Positions 31,063 through 38,927 of a stretch of DNA of 38,953 nt are shown in pieces; within the stretch, counting starts at the first letter, position 1; every line of letters starts with the position of its first letter. The translations under genes and the position numbers were made by a program. The notes beneath the pieces were generated by a model that worked only from the letters and a program-made list of their open reading frames with translations, did no database searches and was not told the DNA's origin. This DNA is from CAYNND01 sp964398775 (lineage in GTDB: Bacteria; Patescibacteriota; Minisyncoccia; Phycocordibacterales; UBA2100), in the NCBI GenBank assembly GCA_964398775.1, contig CAYNND010000009.1:1-38953 (forward strand), in the 5' to 3' direction.

Positions 31063-32555
31063 GTCGTGAATATACAAAAGCTGGCTTCTCCGTAAATGAC
31101 CAAACAAAAACGCAACTTATCGGGGAGCGACTTTTTGGATATGGTTTCTCAAAATTTTCGAGCCTCTTTGGTTCATGGTTTTTCAAGGTGAAGCGCGCAG
31201 CACATTACATTGTCCCTCTTGATTACAACCCCGAATATCTTGCTCTTGTCGAGGAACTTACTAAAAAGGGGTTTGTCACATCACTTTCCGTTCGGGGCAT
31301 GTATCATGATTACCCAAAGGTAATTAGCTATAAAATTATGGGAGCCGGAAGGGGAAATGGAGATGAACGAGGCACATTTGCTTCAAGTATGGTTTTCCCG
31401 GAACGTGGGCATGACGTTGCGCTCTCAAAAGCACTTGGAGAACTGCTTGAGCGCGACGCAGCACGGTATCGCCCACGTGAAGATGCATATTTTCCCAAGA
31501 CACGAAAAAAACCACTACCGTTTGCATATGAAGATATTCCACACTTTTCAAAACAGCAACAAAACCATTCGACTCAATACGTTACTGCTGAGGATGCGGA
31601 TGCTCTCTATGAATCAGTCAAGGTAAAAAATATCACAACAGGCGCCTCAGCGTATCTCCCTATTCAATATGTGTATTATGGGAGTCGTCCGGGATGGGGC
31701 GAGAGTGAAAAGATACTCGTTGAATCAACCACCAATGGTTGCGGGGGAGGTTTTACTAAGGAGCAGGCAGCGATTTCAGCGTTGTGTGAGTTTATTGAGC
31801 GGGACCATTTTATGCTGTGGTGGTTCTCTGGATGTGCGCCGCGACGAATATCTTTAACGGGGGCGACAACATTGCTTGCTAAAAAAGTTGAAGAAGCGCA
31901 CACTCGCTATGGGCTTGAGGTGTATTTCCTTAATACATCGTATGACGTCAGTATTTCTAGTGTTGTGTGTATTGTTATTGATCCAGTTCTGCATGTAGTG
32001 GGTATGGGTGGAAAGGCCGGTATATACGAAGACATACTTGAAGGTGCGTATGTTGAGGCGTTAACGTTGCTACACTCAACTCGTGCACGTATTGAAGGTG
32101 GGACACGAGGTGATGCATTTTTTAAGCCGAACGATTTTACTGATATGAGTATGCATCAGGCTGAGCGAGAAACACAGTGCTGTACACCCGCCGCGATAGA
32201 CTATATAAAAAAAACATTTCTTGCTGGCGACATTCAGACATATGTTGATTTCATGGCGCGCTGCGTGCCAGTAATGTCGGAAACCGCATTGTTTGCTGAA
32301 TTGGTGCGGCGCTGTGAATCTCGAGCTCATGATCAAAATCCTGCCGAAGATATATACATGTACGAGTTTGACTCACCATGGCTTCGGGAATGTGACTATC
32401 ACGCAGTTCGAGTCTGCATCCCTGCATTTTTGAAATTGCATTTGCGCGAGGGTTATGCAACGCCGGTGTCAAAACGCCTCAAGCGTTTTTGTGAGGACCA
32501 TGCAGTGGATTATTCAGAAAGTACCGTGAATCGTATACCTCACTTTTTCCCATAA
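31038..32555 (+). CDS. YcaO-domain protein (TOMM cyclodehydratase-like)
   Basis: A 505-residue protein. ATP-binding YcaO motifs are visible: SKALGELLERDAARY (130-144) and the second helix TKEQAAISALCEFIERDHFM (240-259) preceded by STTNGCGGGF. YcaO enzymes phosphorylate backbone amides to make azolines from Ser, Thr or Cys, or thioamides with TfuA. The C-terminus is IPHFFP, which resembles but does not match the PxPxP/PHPFP end of azoline-forming members. No E1-like or Ocin-ThiF partner domain is fused, and none is seen nearby. The N-terminal about 90 residues match no family I recognise. It is followed after 1 nt by the SagB-type gene, the usual oxidation partner. Confidence 0.9.
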   Translation: MDGGFELVSREYTKAGFSVNDQTKTQLIGERLFGYGFSKFSSLFGSWFFKVKRAAHYIVPLDYNPEYLALVEELTKKGFVTSLSVRGMYHDYPKVISYKIMGAGRGNGDERGTFASSMVFPERGHDVALSKALGELLERDAARYRPREDAYFPKTRKKPLPFAYEDIPHFSKQQQNHSTQYVTAEDADALYESVKVKNITTGASAYLPIQYVYYGSRPGWGESEKILVESTTNGCGGGFTKEQAAISALCEFIERDHFMLWWFSGCAPRRISLTGATTLLAKKVEEAHTRYGLEVYFLNTSYDVSISSVVCIVIDPVLHVVGMGGKAGIYEDILEGAYVEALTLLHSTRARIEGGTRGDAFFKPNDFTDMSMHQAERETQCCTPAAIDYIKKTFLAGDIQTYVDFMARCVPVMSETALFAELVRRCESRAHDQNPAEDIYMYEFDSPWLRECDYHAVRVCIPAFLKLHLREGYATPVSKRLKRFCEDHAVDYSESTVNRIPHFFP

Positions 32556-32556
32556 C

Positions 32557-33282
32557 ATGAAATTTTTTGAACTTTTTCATTTCCACTCAAAAAAACGAAA
32601 GCGCTCGGTAGCGAATCCTCATGATAAAAGCCGATGGCCACGTGAGTGGAAGACAACATTCTATAAGTCGTACCCACGCTTCATTGATACACCACTTTCG
32701 CCAGCACAACGTGTGACATACCCACTCTCGGATGCGATTCTTGAGCGTCATTCGAGTCGTGAGTATCAGAATACCTGCACTGAAGCGGCACTCTCAACAT
32801 TGCTCGCCCTTTCTTCAGGGATACTACCTGCAGAGGCGGATGGTCGTGTGCGCCGCGTTTATGCAAGCGGCGGTGGGCGGTACCCAATAGAAACATATGT
32901 ACTCATTGCGAAACCGATCGGTGCATTTCTCCCGGGTCTATATCACTACAATGTTCGTAAACATGCGCTGACAAACCTGCAAGCACCTGCACTCACAAAG
33001 GACAATCTGGCGGACATGCTTCTTTATCCTGAATCCTGCGATGCTTCGTGTGTGCTTATTTATACTGCGGTATTTAAACGACAAACGGGTAAGTATGGGA
33101 ATCGAGGTTATCGGCACGCGTTGATGGAAGCAGGTGGCATTAGCGAACATGTGGGGATAGTTGCTGCTGCGCTCGGTGTTGCTCAGTGCCCCATGAGTGG
33201 TTATTTCGATGAAGTACTCGAAAAATATTTAGATATCGATGGTGTTACGGAGTCTGTGGTCCACACAATAGTAGTCGGGTAA
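32557..33282 (+). CDS. SagB-type FMN-dependent dehydrogenase
   Basis: A 241-residue nitroreductase-fold protein. It has the FMN phosphate motif RHSSREY (64-70), LLALSSGIL, the ASGGGRYPIETYV segment (103-115, PSaGxxyP in the family), GLYHYNV (128-134), the KYGNRGYRHALMEAG catalytic stretch (179-193, with the Lys-Tyr pair known from azoline oxidases) and ALGVAQCPMSGYFD. It oxidises azolines to azoles in TOMM pathways. No signal is present, so it acts in the cytosol. Translationally coupled to YcaO. It is the last gene of the putative biosynthetic group; no terminator is seen directly after it. Confidence 0.9.
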   Translation: MKFFELFHFHSKKRKRSVANPHDKSRWPREWKTTFYKSYPRFIDTPLSPAQRVTYPLSDAILERHSSREYQNTCTEAALSTLLALSSGILPAEADGRVRRVYASGGGRYPIETYVLIAKPIGAFLPGLYHYNVRKHALTNLQAPALTKDNLADMLLYPESCDASCVLIYTAVFKRQTGKYGNRGYRHALMEAGGISEHVGIVAAALGVAQCPMSGYFDEVLEKYLDIDGVTESVVHTIVVG

Positions 33283-33346
33283 ACTCGGCGCCAGAGGAAA
33301 TCCACACATTAGGCAGTATTTGCATGCAGGTAGAGATCTTTCGGGG

Positions 33347-33352
33347 TACCAT
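33347..33352 (+). promoter_or_regulatory. -10 element TACCAT
   Basis: It ends exactly 6 nt before ATG 33359, supporting that start over TTG 33320. Confidence 0.5.
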
Positions 33353-33358
33353 GTGCGT

Positions 33359-34957
33359 ATGGATACATCCGTTTCTCGCTTTATTAGCTGGTCAGTACTT
33401 GGTGCTGGCACATGTGCTGCAGTCCTTGCAGTAGTCTTTGCAACAAACGCAAGTCTCGACGCTGGAAAAGTTACTCAAGACGATACAAAGATTCAAGTCT
33501 CGCAAGGTTACACAGAGCTCGCACGGCAATTCGTCACAAAAGAATACAATATACGAAAGGCGGTTGCGTATTACAAGAAGGCAATGGTTCATGATAGTGC
33601 AAACGCTGCAGCGATGTATGAACTTGCTCGCTCGTATGCAGTGCTCGGGGATTACACTTCATCGCTTGCGCTCGCTGCTCGTTACGCAGAGCGTTTCCCA
33701 GGTGACCCAAAGATTTTATATACTGCAGGGCTCGCAGCTGGTTTCTCAGGAGATTTTGCAAAAGCAGAAGCATTGTTCGACGAATATATTGAGAAGAATG
33801 AGCAAGCAAAATGGCAGTCACGTCTTGATTTGGCATGGGCACAATACCAGCAAGGTAAATACACTGAAGCACGAGAAACAGTACGCGGCGCAATTGATGC
33901 ATTCGGAGATAATCCTTGGCTCAATACATCACTCTCAGCAATAGAGCACGCTTTAGGAAATACTGCTGCTGCGCTTGCTGCCGTAGAAAAAGCGGAAGCA
34001 GAAGTTGATGGAATTGATATTAATGATTGGAACACAAACTATTCATTTAATGGCCCTGAGCATTATGAAAAGGGTCTTGCCCAGATGAAAAAGATAATTG
34101 GAATCAATAAGGCATTAATTGTCTCTGGAAAAGCACCGCAATACTCGCGTGCTGACTTTACTCATATGGCTGGTTTTGCACCTGAAGCAGAGAAAGGAAT
34201 TGTAGTTTCTGCATGTGGTGAGTCATGTGGCCCTCAGACATGTTACTCAGCGCCAAACTCATGTGGTGCGCGTGCTTCATGGCAGATAAATAGTTGCGTT
34301 GATAGTCATGGTGCTCCAACTGCAAATAATCAATCGTGCTCAACCAACCCACTGCCAGCACCTGCGGTTCCGGAACGATACGGACAATCATGTACATCTA
34401 TAAACCTCTGTGGTATCCAAGCGACAGGTACAGTTCAGTGTGATGGACGCTGTTCAGCGCTTGCACCTCTTCCTAATGCATTTGGACAAGGTTGTACGAT
34501 TCGCAATCGCTGCGGTAGTGCAAACGGTATCGTCGGATGTAATGGACAGTGTAACGTTTCTCGCTACCCAACATGTCTCAATCCGGATGATAGTGTTACA
34601 GGTGGAGATGATGGTTGGACAGAGGTAACTATCAACGATGACGGACGATTTTCAGGTCAGAATTATGGAAACATTGGTGTTCAAATCTCTGTATCACCAA
34701 GTTTGGTCCGCTCAGGTCAAAGAACTGTTGTTCGATGGAACTCTGCAGAAATGAGTAGTTGTACCGTCACAGGCACAAACGGCGACTCATGGACAGGGCT
34801 TGCGGGTGAGGAAATTACCCGACCAATTACGCTCCGCGTGACATACACCCTCTCATGTACTGCTTTTGATGGTAGAACTATGACTGACACCGCAATTGTC
34901 GGTCTTGCTCCGGTTATGTGTGAAATCGGTCAACAAGGCTGTGAGCAGCAACAGTAA
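33359..34957 (+). CDS. Exported TPR, Cys-rich and Ig-like protein
   Basis: A 532-residue protein with an N-terminal membrane anchor (about 8-28), then TPR repeats to about residue 250 (AVAYYKKAMVHDSANAAAMY, ALAARYAERFPGDPKILYTA). A Cys-rich region (about 275-405) follows with repeats of the form YGQSCTSINLCG and FGQGCTIRNRCG, each leading to G-x-C-x3-C-type ends (CDGRC, CNGQC). A C-terminal Ig-like domain starts near VQISVSPSLVRSGQRTVVRW and holds SSCTVTG and YTLSCTAFDG. A typical CPR surface protein. Its own promoter and terminator separate it from the YcaO unit, so membership of the system is uncertain. Confidence 0.85.
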   Translation: MDTSVSRFISWSVLGAGTCAAVLAVVFATNASLDAGKVTQDDTKIQVSQGYTELARQFVTKEYNIRKAVAYYKKAMVHDSANAAAMYELARSYAVLGDYTSSLALAARYAERFPGDPKILYTAGLAAGFSGDFAKAEALFDEYIEKNEQAKWQSRLDLAWAQYQQGKYTEARETVRGAIDAFGDNPWLNTSLSAIEHALGNTAAALAAVEKAEAEVDGIDINDWNTNYSFNGPEHYEKGLAQMKKIIGINKALIVSGKAPQYSRADFTHMAGFAPEAEKGIVVSACGESCGPQTCYSAPNSCGARASWQINSCVDSHGAPTANNQSCSTNPLPAPAVPERYGQSCTSINLCGIQATGTVQCDGRCSALAPLPNAFGQGCTIRNRCGSANGIVGCNGQCNVSRYPTCLNPDDSVTGGDDGWTEVTINDDGRFSGQNYGNIGVQISVSPSLVRSGQRTVVRWNSAEMSSCTVTGTNGDSWTGLAGEEITRPITLRVTYTLSCTAFDGRTMTDTAIVGLAPVMCEIGQQGCEQQQ

Positions 34958-34961
34958 TACA

Positions 34962-34987
34962 GAAAAAGCCCCTTCGGGGGCTTTTTC
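34962..34987 (+). terminator. Rho-independent terminator at the island end
   Basis: GAAAAAGCCCC-TTCG-GGGGCTTTTTC is followed by TTG. A very stable UUCG-type tetraloop. Confidence 0.93.
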
Positions 34988-35124
34988 TTGCATTTACCTA
35001 ATGCATGCGGTAGTCTACTCCAAGTCAAAAAGCTTTCCGTCTACGTACCCCATACCAATGGGAGACCAATGGACACCAGCCACTCCTTTTCAAAGTAGTG
35101 CTCGTGTTCCGACGAGCATTTTTT
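34988..35124 (+). ncRNA. Candidate small RNA or attenuated rplC leader
   Basis: The stretch between two terminators holds no gene. TTGCAT (34988-34993) and TAGTCT (35011-35016) with a 17-bp spacer could be a promoter, giving an RNA of about 100 nt with an internal CCCAT/ATGGG hairpin and a terminator at its end. It would be either a small RNA or a transcript start attenuated before rplC. Confidence 0.35.
35099..35124 (+). terminator. Terminator or attenuator just before rplC
   Basis: TGCTCGT / ACGAGCA with a 6-nt loop is followed by six Ts. It lies 31 nt before the rplC ATG and after the island terminator. Confidence 0.8.
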
Positions 35125-35143
35125 GATGAAATTTATTAGCTAG

Positions 35144-35149
35144 TTATAG
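35144..35149 (+). promoter_or_regulatory. -10-like TTATAG upstream of rplC
   Basis: It ends exactly 6 nt before ATG 35156 and follows a terminator, so transcription of the ribosomal operon probably restarts here. Confidence 0.45.
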
Positions 35150-35155
35150 CAGTGC

Positions 35156-35767
35156 ATGAAGTATATTCTCGGCACAAAGCAGATGATGACGCAGGTCTTC
35201 TCTGCAGATGGTAGTGTCAGTGCTGCAACAGTCATTACAGCAGGACCAGTCACGGTCACGCAGGTAAAGACAACTGACAAAGATGGCTATGAAGCCGTTC
35301 AAGTCGGGTACTCAGAAACATCTGAGAAGCACATGAACAAGCCAATGCTCGGACACTTGAAAGGTCTCGGAAACTTCCGCCACATGACGGAGTTTTCTGG
35401 AGTCACAGGAGTAGAGCGAGGAGCGGTACTTGATGTTACACAGTTTGCTGTGGGAGACATCATTACAGTTTCTGGTATTACAAAAGGAAAAGGATGGCAA
35501 GGTGTTGTGAAGCGACACGGATTCCATGGAGACATGAAATCACACGGCCGTAAGCACTCACTTCGCATGCCGGGTTCACTCGGTGGTGGAGGACGTGCTG
35601 GTGGTCGTGTTGCAAAGGGTAAGCGCATGGGAGGGCGCATGGGTGGTGACCGCGTTACCGTGAAGAACCTCAAGGTTCTCCAGGTAAACAAGGATACAAA
35701 CACTCTCGTCATTTCAGGAGCAGTACCGGGCAACAAGGGAGGTTTATTGGAGATAATTTCACAGTAA
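35156..35767 (+). CDS. rplC: 50S ribosomal protein L3
   Basis: A 203-residue early-assembly 23S-binding protein. It has MKYILGTKQMMTQVF at the start, HLKGLGNFRHMTEF, VSGITKGKGWQGVVKRHGF, the tip loop MPGSLGGGGRAGGRVAKGKR and the end KGKRMGGRMGGDRVTVKNLK. Length is normal. It normally follows rpsJ directly; here a 15.6-kb island lies between. rplD starts 1 nt after its stop. Confidence 0.97.
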   Translation: MKYILGTKQMMTQVFSADGSVSAATVITAGPVTVTQVKTTDKDGYEAVQVGYSETSEKHMNKPMLGHLKGLGNFRHMTEFSGVTGVERGAVLDVTQFAVGDIITVSGITKGKGWQGVVKRHGFHGDMKSHGRKHSLRMPGSLGGGGRAGGRVAKGKRMGGRMGGDRVTVKNLKVLQVNKDTNTLVISGAVPGNKGGLLEIISQ

Positions 35768-35768
35768 T

Positions 35769-36440
35769 ATGAAAGTCACCGTATACACACAGGCTGGCAA
35801 GGAAAAGGGAACTGTGGAAGTCTCTGATACTGTATTTTCTGCAAAGTGGAATGAGGCACTTGTGTCTCAAGTTGTCCGCGGTATGCAGGCGAATGCACGT
35901 ACTCCTGTTGCACATGCAAAAGATCGCTCTGAAGTTCGAGGTGGTGGCCGCAAGCCATGGAAGCAAAAGGGAACAGGTCGTGCACGACATGGCTCAACCC
36001 GTTCGCCGATTTGGGTTGGTGGTGGTAAAGCACACGGACCAGTCAAAATGCGAGACTACAGTCAAAAGATAAACAAAGCGATGCGCGCAAAGGCGCTCTT
36101 CGCGACGCTCTCTGAGAAGATGCGAGAAGGTAAAGTAGCATTTGTTGAGTCACTTGCATTTGATGCTCCAAAAACTAAGGACGCAGTCGCAGTACTCAAG
36201 GCATTTGCAAAGCACAAAGACTATAAGGATATGGCAGAGCGCCGAAATAACGCGGTACTCGTTGCTGTCACTGGACCAGTTGGAAATGTAGAAAAAAGCT
36301 TCCGAAACATGAATAATGTTGAGGTTGTTTCGACACTTTCACTCAACCCAGTCTCTGTGTTGAAGTACAAGTACGTACTTATCACTGAGCCTGAAAGTGC
36401 AAGTGCAGCTCTTGAGAAGCGTATTACTAAAACTAAGTAG
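35769..36440 (+). CDS. rplD: 50S ribosomal protein L4
   Basis: A 223-residue protein with the L4 loop EVRGGGRKPWKQKGTGRARH, GSTRSPIWVGGGKAHGP and the C-terminal ALEKRITKTK. It lines the exit tunnel and, in E. coli, represses its own operon. No E. coli-type S10 leader was recognised here. No ribosome binding site is seen; coupling to rplC is likely. Confidence 0.97.
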   Translation: MKVTVYTQAGKEKGTVEVSDTVFSAKWNEALVSQVVRGMQANARTPVAHAKDRSEVRGGGRKPWKQKGTGRARHGSTRSPIWVGGGKAHGPVKMRDYSQKINKAMRAKALFATLSEKMREGKVAFVESLAFDAPKTKDAVAVLKAFAKHKDYKDMAERRNNAVLVAVTGPVGNVEKSFRNMNNVEVVSTLSLNPVSVLKYKYVLITEPESASAALEKRITKTK

Positions 36441-36446
36441 TTGGCT

Positions 36447-36761
36447 ATGAAAAAAACAATGAAAGGTGCAGACCATACGCTCTCACTCGACGCAGTACTC
36501 CGCCGCCCGCGCATCACTGAGAAATCAGTACGTGGCATGAACGGAGGGTCATACTGTTTTGAGATAGACCCACGTGCTAACAAGACACAGGTGGCAGCAG
36601 CCATCAAGCATGTCTACAAGCTCACCCCTCGACGAGTCGGAATCGTGAACATACCTGCAAAGATTGTTCGCAACCGACGCACAGGAAAGCTCGGGACAAC
36701 AGCAGGTGTTAAGAAGGCATACGTGTATCTCAAGAAGGGAGAAACGATAGCAGTCATGTAA
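36447..36761 (+). CDS. rplW: 50S ribosomal protein L23
   Basis: A 104-residue protein at the tunnel exit, a docking site for trigger factor and SRP. It shows RRPRITEKSVRGMN, YCFEIDPRANKTQVAAAIKH, RRVGIVNIPAK and KKAYVYLKKGETI. ATG 36447 (6 nt after the rplD stop) was chosen over TTG 36441. Confidence 0.96.
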   Translation: MKKTMKGADHTLSLDAVLRRPRITEKSVRGMNGGSYCFEIDPRANKTQVAAAIKHVYKLTPRRVGIVNIPAKIVRNRRTGKLGTTAGVKKAYVYLKKGETIAVM

Positions 36762-36769
36762 TTGAATCT

Positions 36770-37624
36770 ATGAAACACTACAAGCCTACATCTCCAGGAC
36801 GCCGCGGAATGACATCTCTGCCATATCGCGAACTTCTCTCGGGAGACAGTCCATACAAGCCTTTGATGAAAGGCCGCAAGCGCGACGTGGGACGAAACAA
36901 TGCTGGACGTATCACCATTCGACACAAGGGAGGTGGCGTAAAGCGCAGTTACCGACATGTCGACTTCATGTACAACAAGTACAACATCGAAGCGACCATT
37001 GAGACTATTGAGTATGACCCAAACCGCTCAGGTTTCATCGGACTCGCACTCTTTAAAGACGGTGAACGACGATATGTACTCGTTCCTCGCTCTATGGGGG
37101 TTGGTTCAACGTTTTCAGTATCAGAGAATGCATCAGTTACTACCGGTAACCGTCTTCCATTGGTGAAGATGCCAGTTGGTACATTTGTCTACAATATAGA
37201 AATGAAACCAAAAGGTGGCGCAAAGCTCGTTCGTGCTGCAGGAAACTTCGCTCAAGTTATCGGTCATGACGCAGGGTTTACATTCGTAAAGCTTCCTTCG
37301 ACGGAGGTGCGCCGAGTGCTCGATACTTGCTGGGCAACCGTTGGTGAAGTTTCAAACCCAGACTACCGATTGGTAAACATTGGTAAGGCTGGGCGCGCAC
37401 GCAAGATGGGTATCCGCCCAACTGTCCGCGGTACTGCTATGAACCCAGTTGACCACCCACACGGAGGTGGTGAAGGAAAGCAGGGACGAGGATTGAAGCG
37501 TGCAAAGTCTATGTGGGGAAAGCCTACAGGCAAGGGTCAGAAGACACGAACACCGAAGAAATATTCAAACGTGTTTGTGGTTTCTCGACGTGTTGTTGGA
37601 AAGAAGAAAAAGCAAGCTGCGTAA
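36770..37624 (+). CDS. rplB: 50S ribosomal protein L2
   Basis: A 284-residue protein near the peptidyl transferase centre. It has KHYKPTSPGRRGMT, GGGVKRSYRHVDF, the RNA-binding segment and AMNPVDHPHGGGEGKQGRG with the essential His, plus a basic tail KKKKQAA. Length is slightly above the E. coli form. It is the last ribosomal gene of this segment. rpsS and rplV, which usually follow, are not here. Confidence 0.98.
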   Translation: MKHYKPTSPGRRGMTSLPYRELLSGDSPYKPLMKGRKRDVGRNNAGRITIRHKGGGVKRSYRHVDFMYNKYNIEATIETIEYDPNRSGFIGLALFKDGERRYVLVPRSMGVGSTFSVSENASVTTGNRLPLVKMPVGTFVYNIEMKPKGGAKLVRAAGNFAQVIGHDAGFTFVKLPSTEVRRVLDTCWATVGEVSNPDYRLVNIGKAGRARKMGIRPTVRGTAMNPVDHPHGGGEGKQGRGLKRAKSMWGKPTGKGQKTRTPKKYSNVFVVSRRVVGKKKKQAA

Positions 37625-37636
37625 TACCAGCTTCTC

Positions 37637-37664
37637 AAAAAACACCCCTTCTGGGGTGTTTTTT
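37637..37664 (+). terminator. Rho-independent terminator after rplB
   Basis: AAAAAACACCCC-TTCT-GGGGTGTTTTTT. It ends the ribosomal operon early. Confidence 0.93.
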
Positions 37665-37705
37665 GTTGCAGTGGGTTTCGTACCGACGCACGCATATATC
37701 CATGG

Positions 37706-37711
37706 CATACT
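37706..37711 (+). promoter_or_regulatory. -10 element CATACT
   Basis: It ends exactly 6 nt before ATG 37718, after the rplB terminator. Confidence 0.55.
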
Positions 37712-37717
37712 TGTGCT

Positions 37718-38914
37718 ATGAGAGTTCTAGTCGTCGCACTCAGTTTTGCAGTTGTATTTCAATACACTCACGCTGCGGAGACAGCAAAAAATCAAAAATA
37801 CGGTATTGAGCAGCAGAAAGAGCCAGTACGCTCTGACATCGCGCGTATCTGTGATGGTTGGACAAGTGCTCGCAAGAGTGCGTGTAAGCGGTTCAGTGAA
37901 CAGCTTAAGCAACAGTACAACCTCACGACACCATTTCCACTGCTTGAGGAACAGGCACAGTCAGAGCTTCGCTACCGTCTTGCAACTGAGGATGTCCAGC
38001 CAAAGCAAGGTGAGCTCATGCTTATCTGTGAGAAAGATACTGTCCAAGACCCATATCGCCTCACTGGTATTGATGACGTGTCAGTTCAGGAGCCAAAAGA
38101 AAAGCAATTGAGCCCAGAAAATGTACGTCTCAGTAAGGATGGCGCTACGGCAAAAACTCTGTCAAAAGCAGAGCAAAAAAGAAAAGCGCAATCATATGTC
38201 CTCCTTGCAGATGGGGAAAGTCAGGTTGAAGGAAAGAAGGGGTGCATGCTTGAAAAAGATATCCAGAAGAAATACGGCAAAGGATGCGCAAAACCAAAAG
38301 GAGATGGTGGGACAAAAGCCGATCCAAAAACGTGCAAAACTGGGCTTACCTTACTCAAAGGAGTTCCGTTCAGTGATGAGTCAATACAAAGTATTCGTGG
38401 TGCCGGCATTCAGTGTTTTAAAGAAGACCGAGGAAGGGTGAAGAAAAATCAAAAGACGGAGATTGCAGAAAAAATATCACTCGCATCATATGTACTATGT
38501 AGTGATGATGCAGAGACGCTTAAACGAGCGACTGAAGCAGATAGAAAGCAAAAAGACAGCAACCCGGACGCAGACACACTTGAAGACCTCTTGGCAGGAG
38601 AGGCGGCGCCACAGGTCACCCCGCAGATAGCAACTGCTACTCGACGCGCTGCTGTGAGCGCACTCATCAAGCAGCACACTCAAGATACAGAAAATATGCA
38701 GGTACTTCAGGATATTCTCAATGAAAGTAAAGAGTTTGGACGGGCATTTGTGGTGGAGGCAACAAAAAAAGAAGTTGCTGAGCGCATACAGGACTATAAA
38801 GACCAAATAGCTCGCGGACCTGAGAGTCGCGGGCACTTGGTAGCGTTGTACGGTGGACTGTGTGGCTTGGGGGAAACAAAGTATTGTAAGGCGCGGATAC
38901 GGATGAATAAGTGA
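37718..38914 (+). CDS. Secreted Lys/Glu-rich protein of unknown function
   Basis: A 398-residue protein with a Sec signal (residues 1-19, cleavage after THA). The mature part is charged, helical and has about ten scattered Cys (RICDGW, KSACKRF, LICEKD, GCMLEK, GCAKPK, TCKTGL, QCFKED, VLCSDD, LCGLGE and KYCKAR), suggesting disulfides outside the cell. No domain is recognised. Monocistronic, with a likely leaderless promoter. A new -10 and start codon follow within 15 nt of its stop. Confidence 0.82.
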   Translation: MRVLVVALSFAVVFQYTHAAETAKNQKYGIEQQKEPVRSDIARICDGWTSARKSACKRFSEQLKQQYNLTTPFPLLEEQAQSELRYRLATEDVQPKQGELMLICEKDTVQDPYRLTGIDDVSVQEPKEKQLSPENVRLSKDGATAKTLSKAEQKRKAQSYVLLADGESQVEGKKGCMLEKDIQKKYGKGCAKPKGDGGTKADPKTCKTGLTLLKGVPFSDESIQSIRGAGIQCFKEDRGRVKKNQKTEIAEKISLASYVLCSDDAETLKRATEADRKQKDSNPDADTLEDLLAGEAAPQVTPQIATATRRAAVSALIKQHTQDTENMQVLQDILNESKEFGRAFVVEATKKEVAERIQDYKDQIARGPESRGHLVALYGGLCGLGETKYCKARIRMNK

Positions 38915-38920
38915 TATACT
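38915..38920 (+). promoter_or_regulatory. -10 element TATACT
   Basis: It ends 7 nt before ATG 38928 at the window edge. Confidence 0.5.
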
Positions 38921-38927
38921 ATTTGAG

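Noticed and set aside
31038..31066. tRNA T-arm-like string GGGGATTCGAACTCG
   Set aside because: The flanks do not pair into a T-stem, no acceptor or anticodon arm is found, and the bases are coding in two overlapping genes.
19514..35155. Mobile element carrying the island
   Set aside because: No integrase, transposase, terminal repeat or tRNA end was seen. The insertion mechanism is left open.
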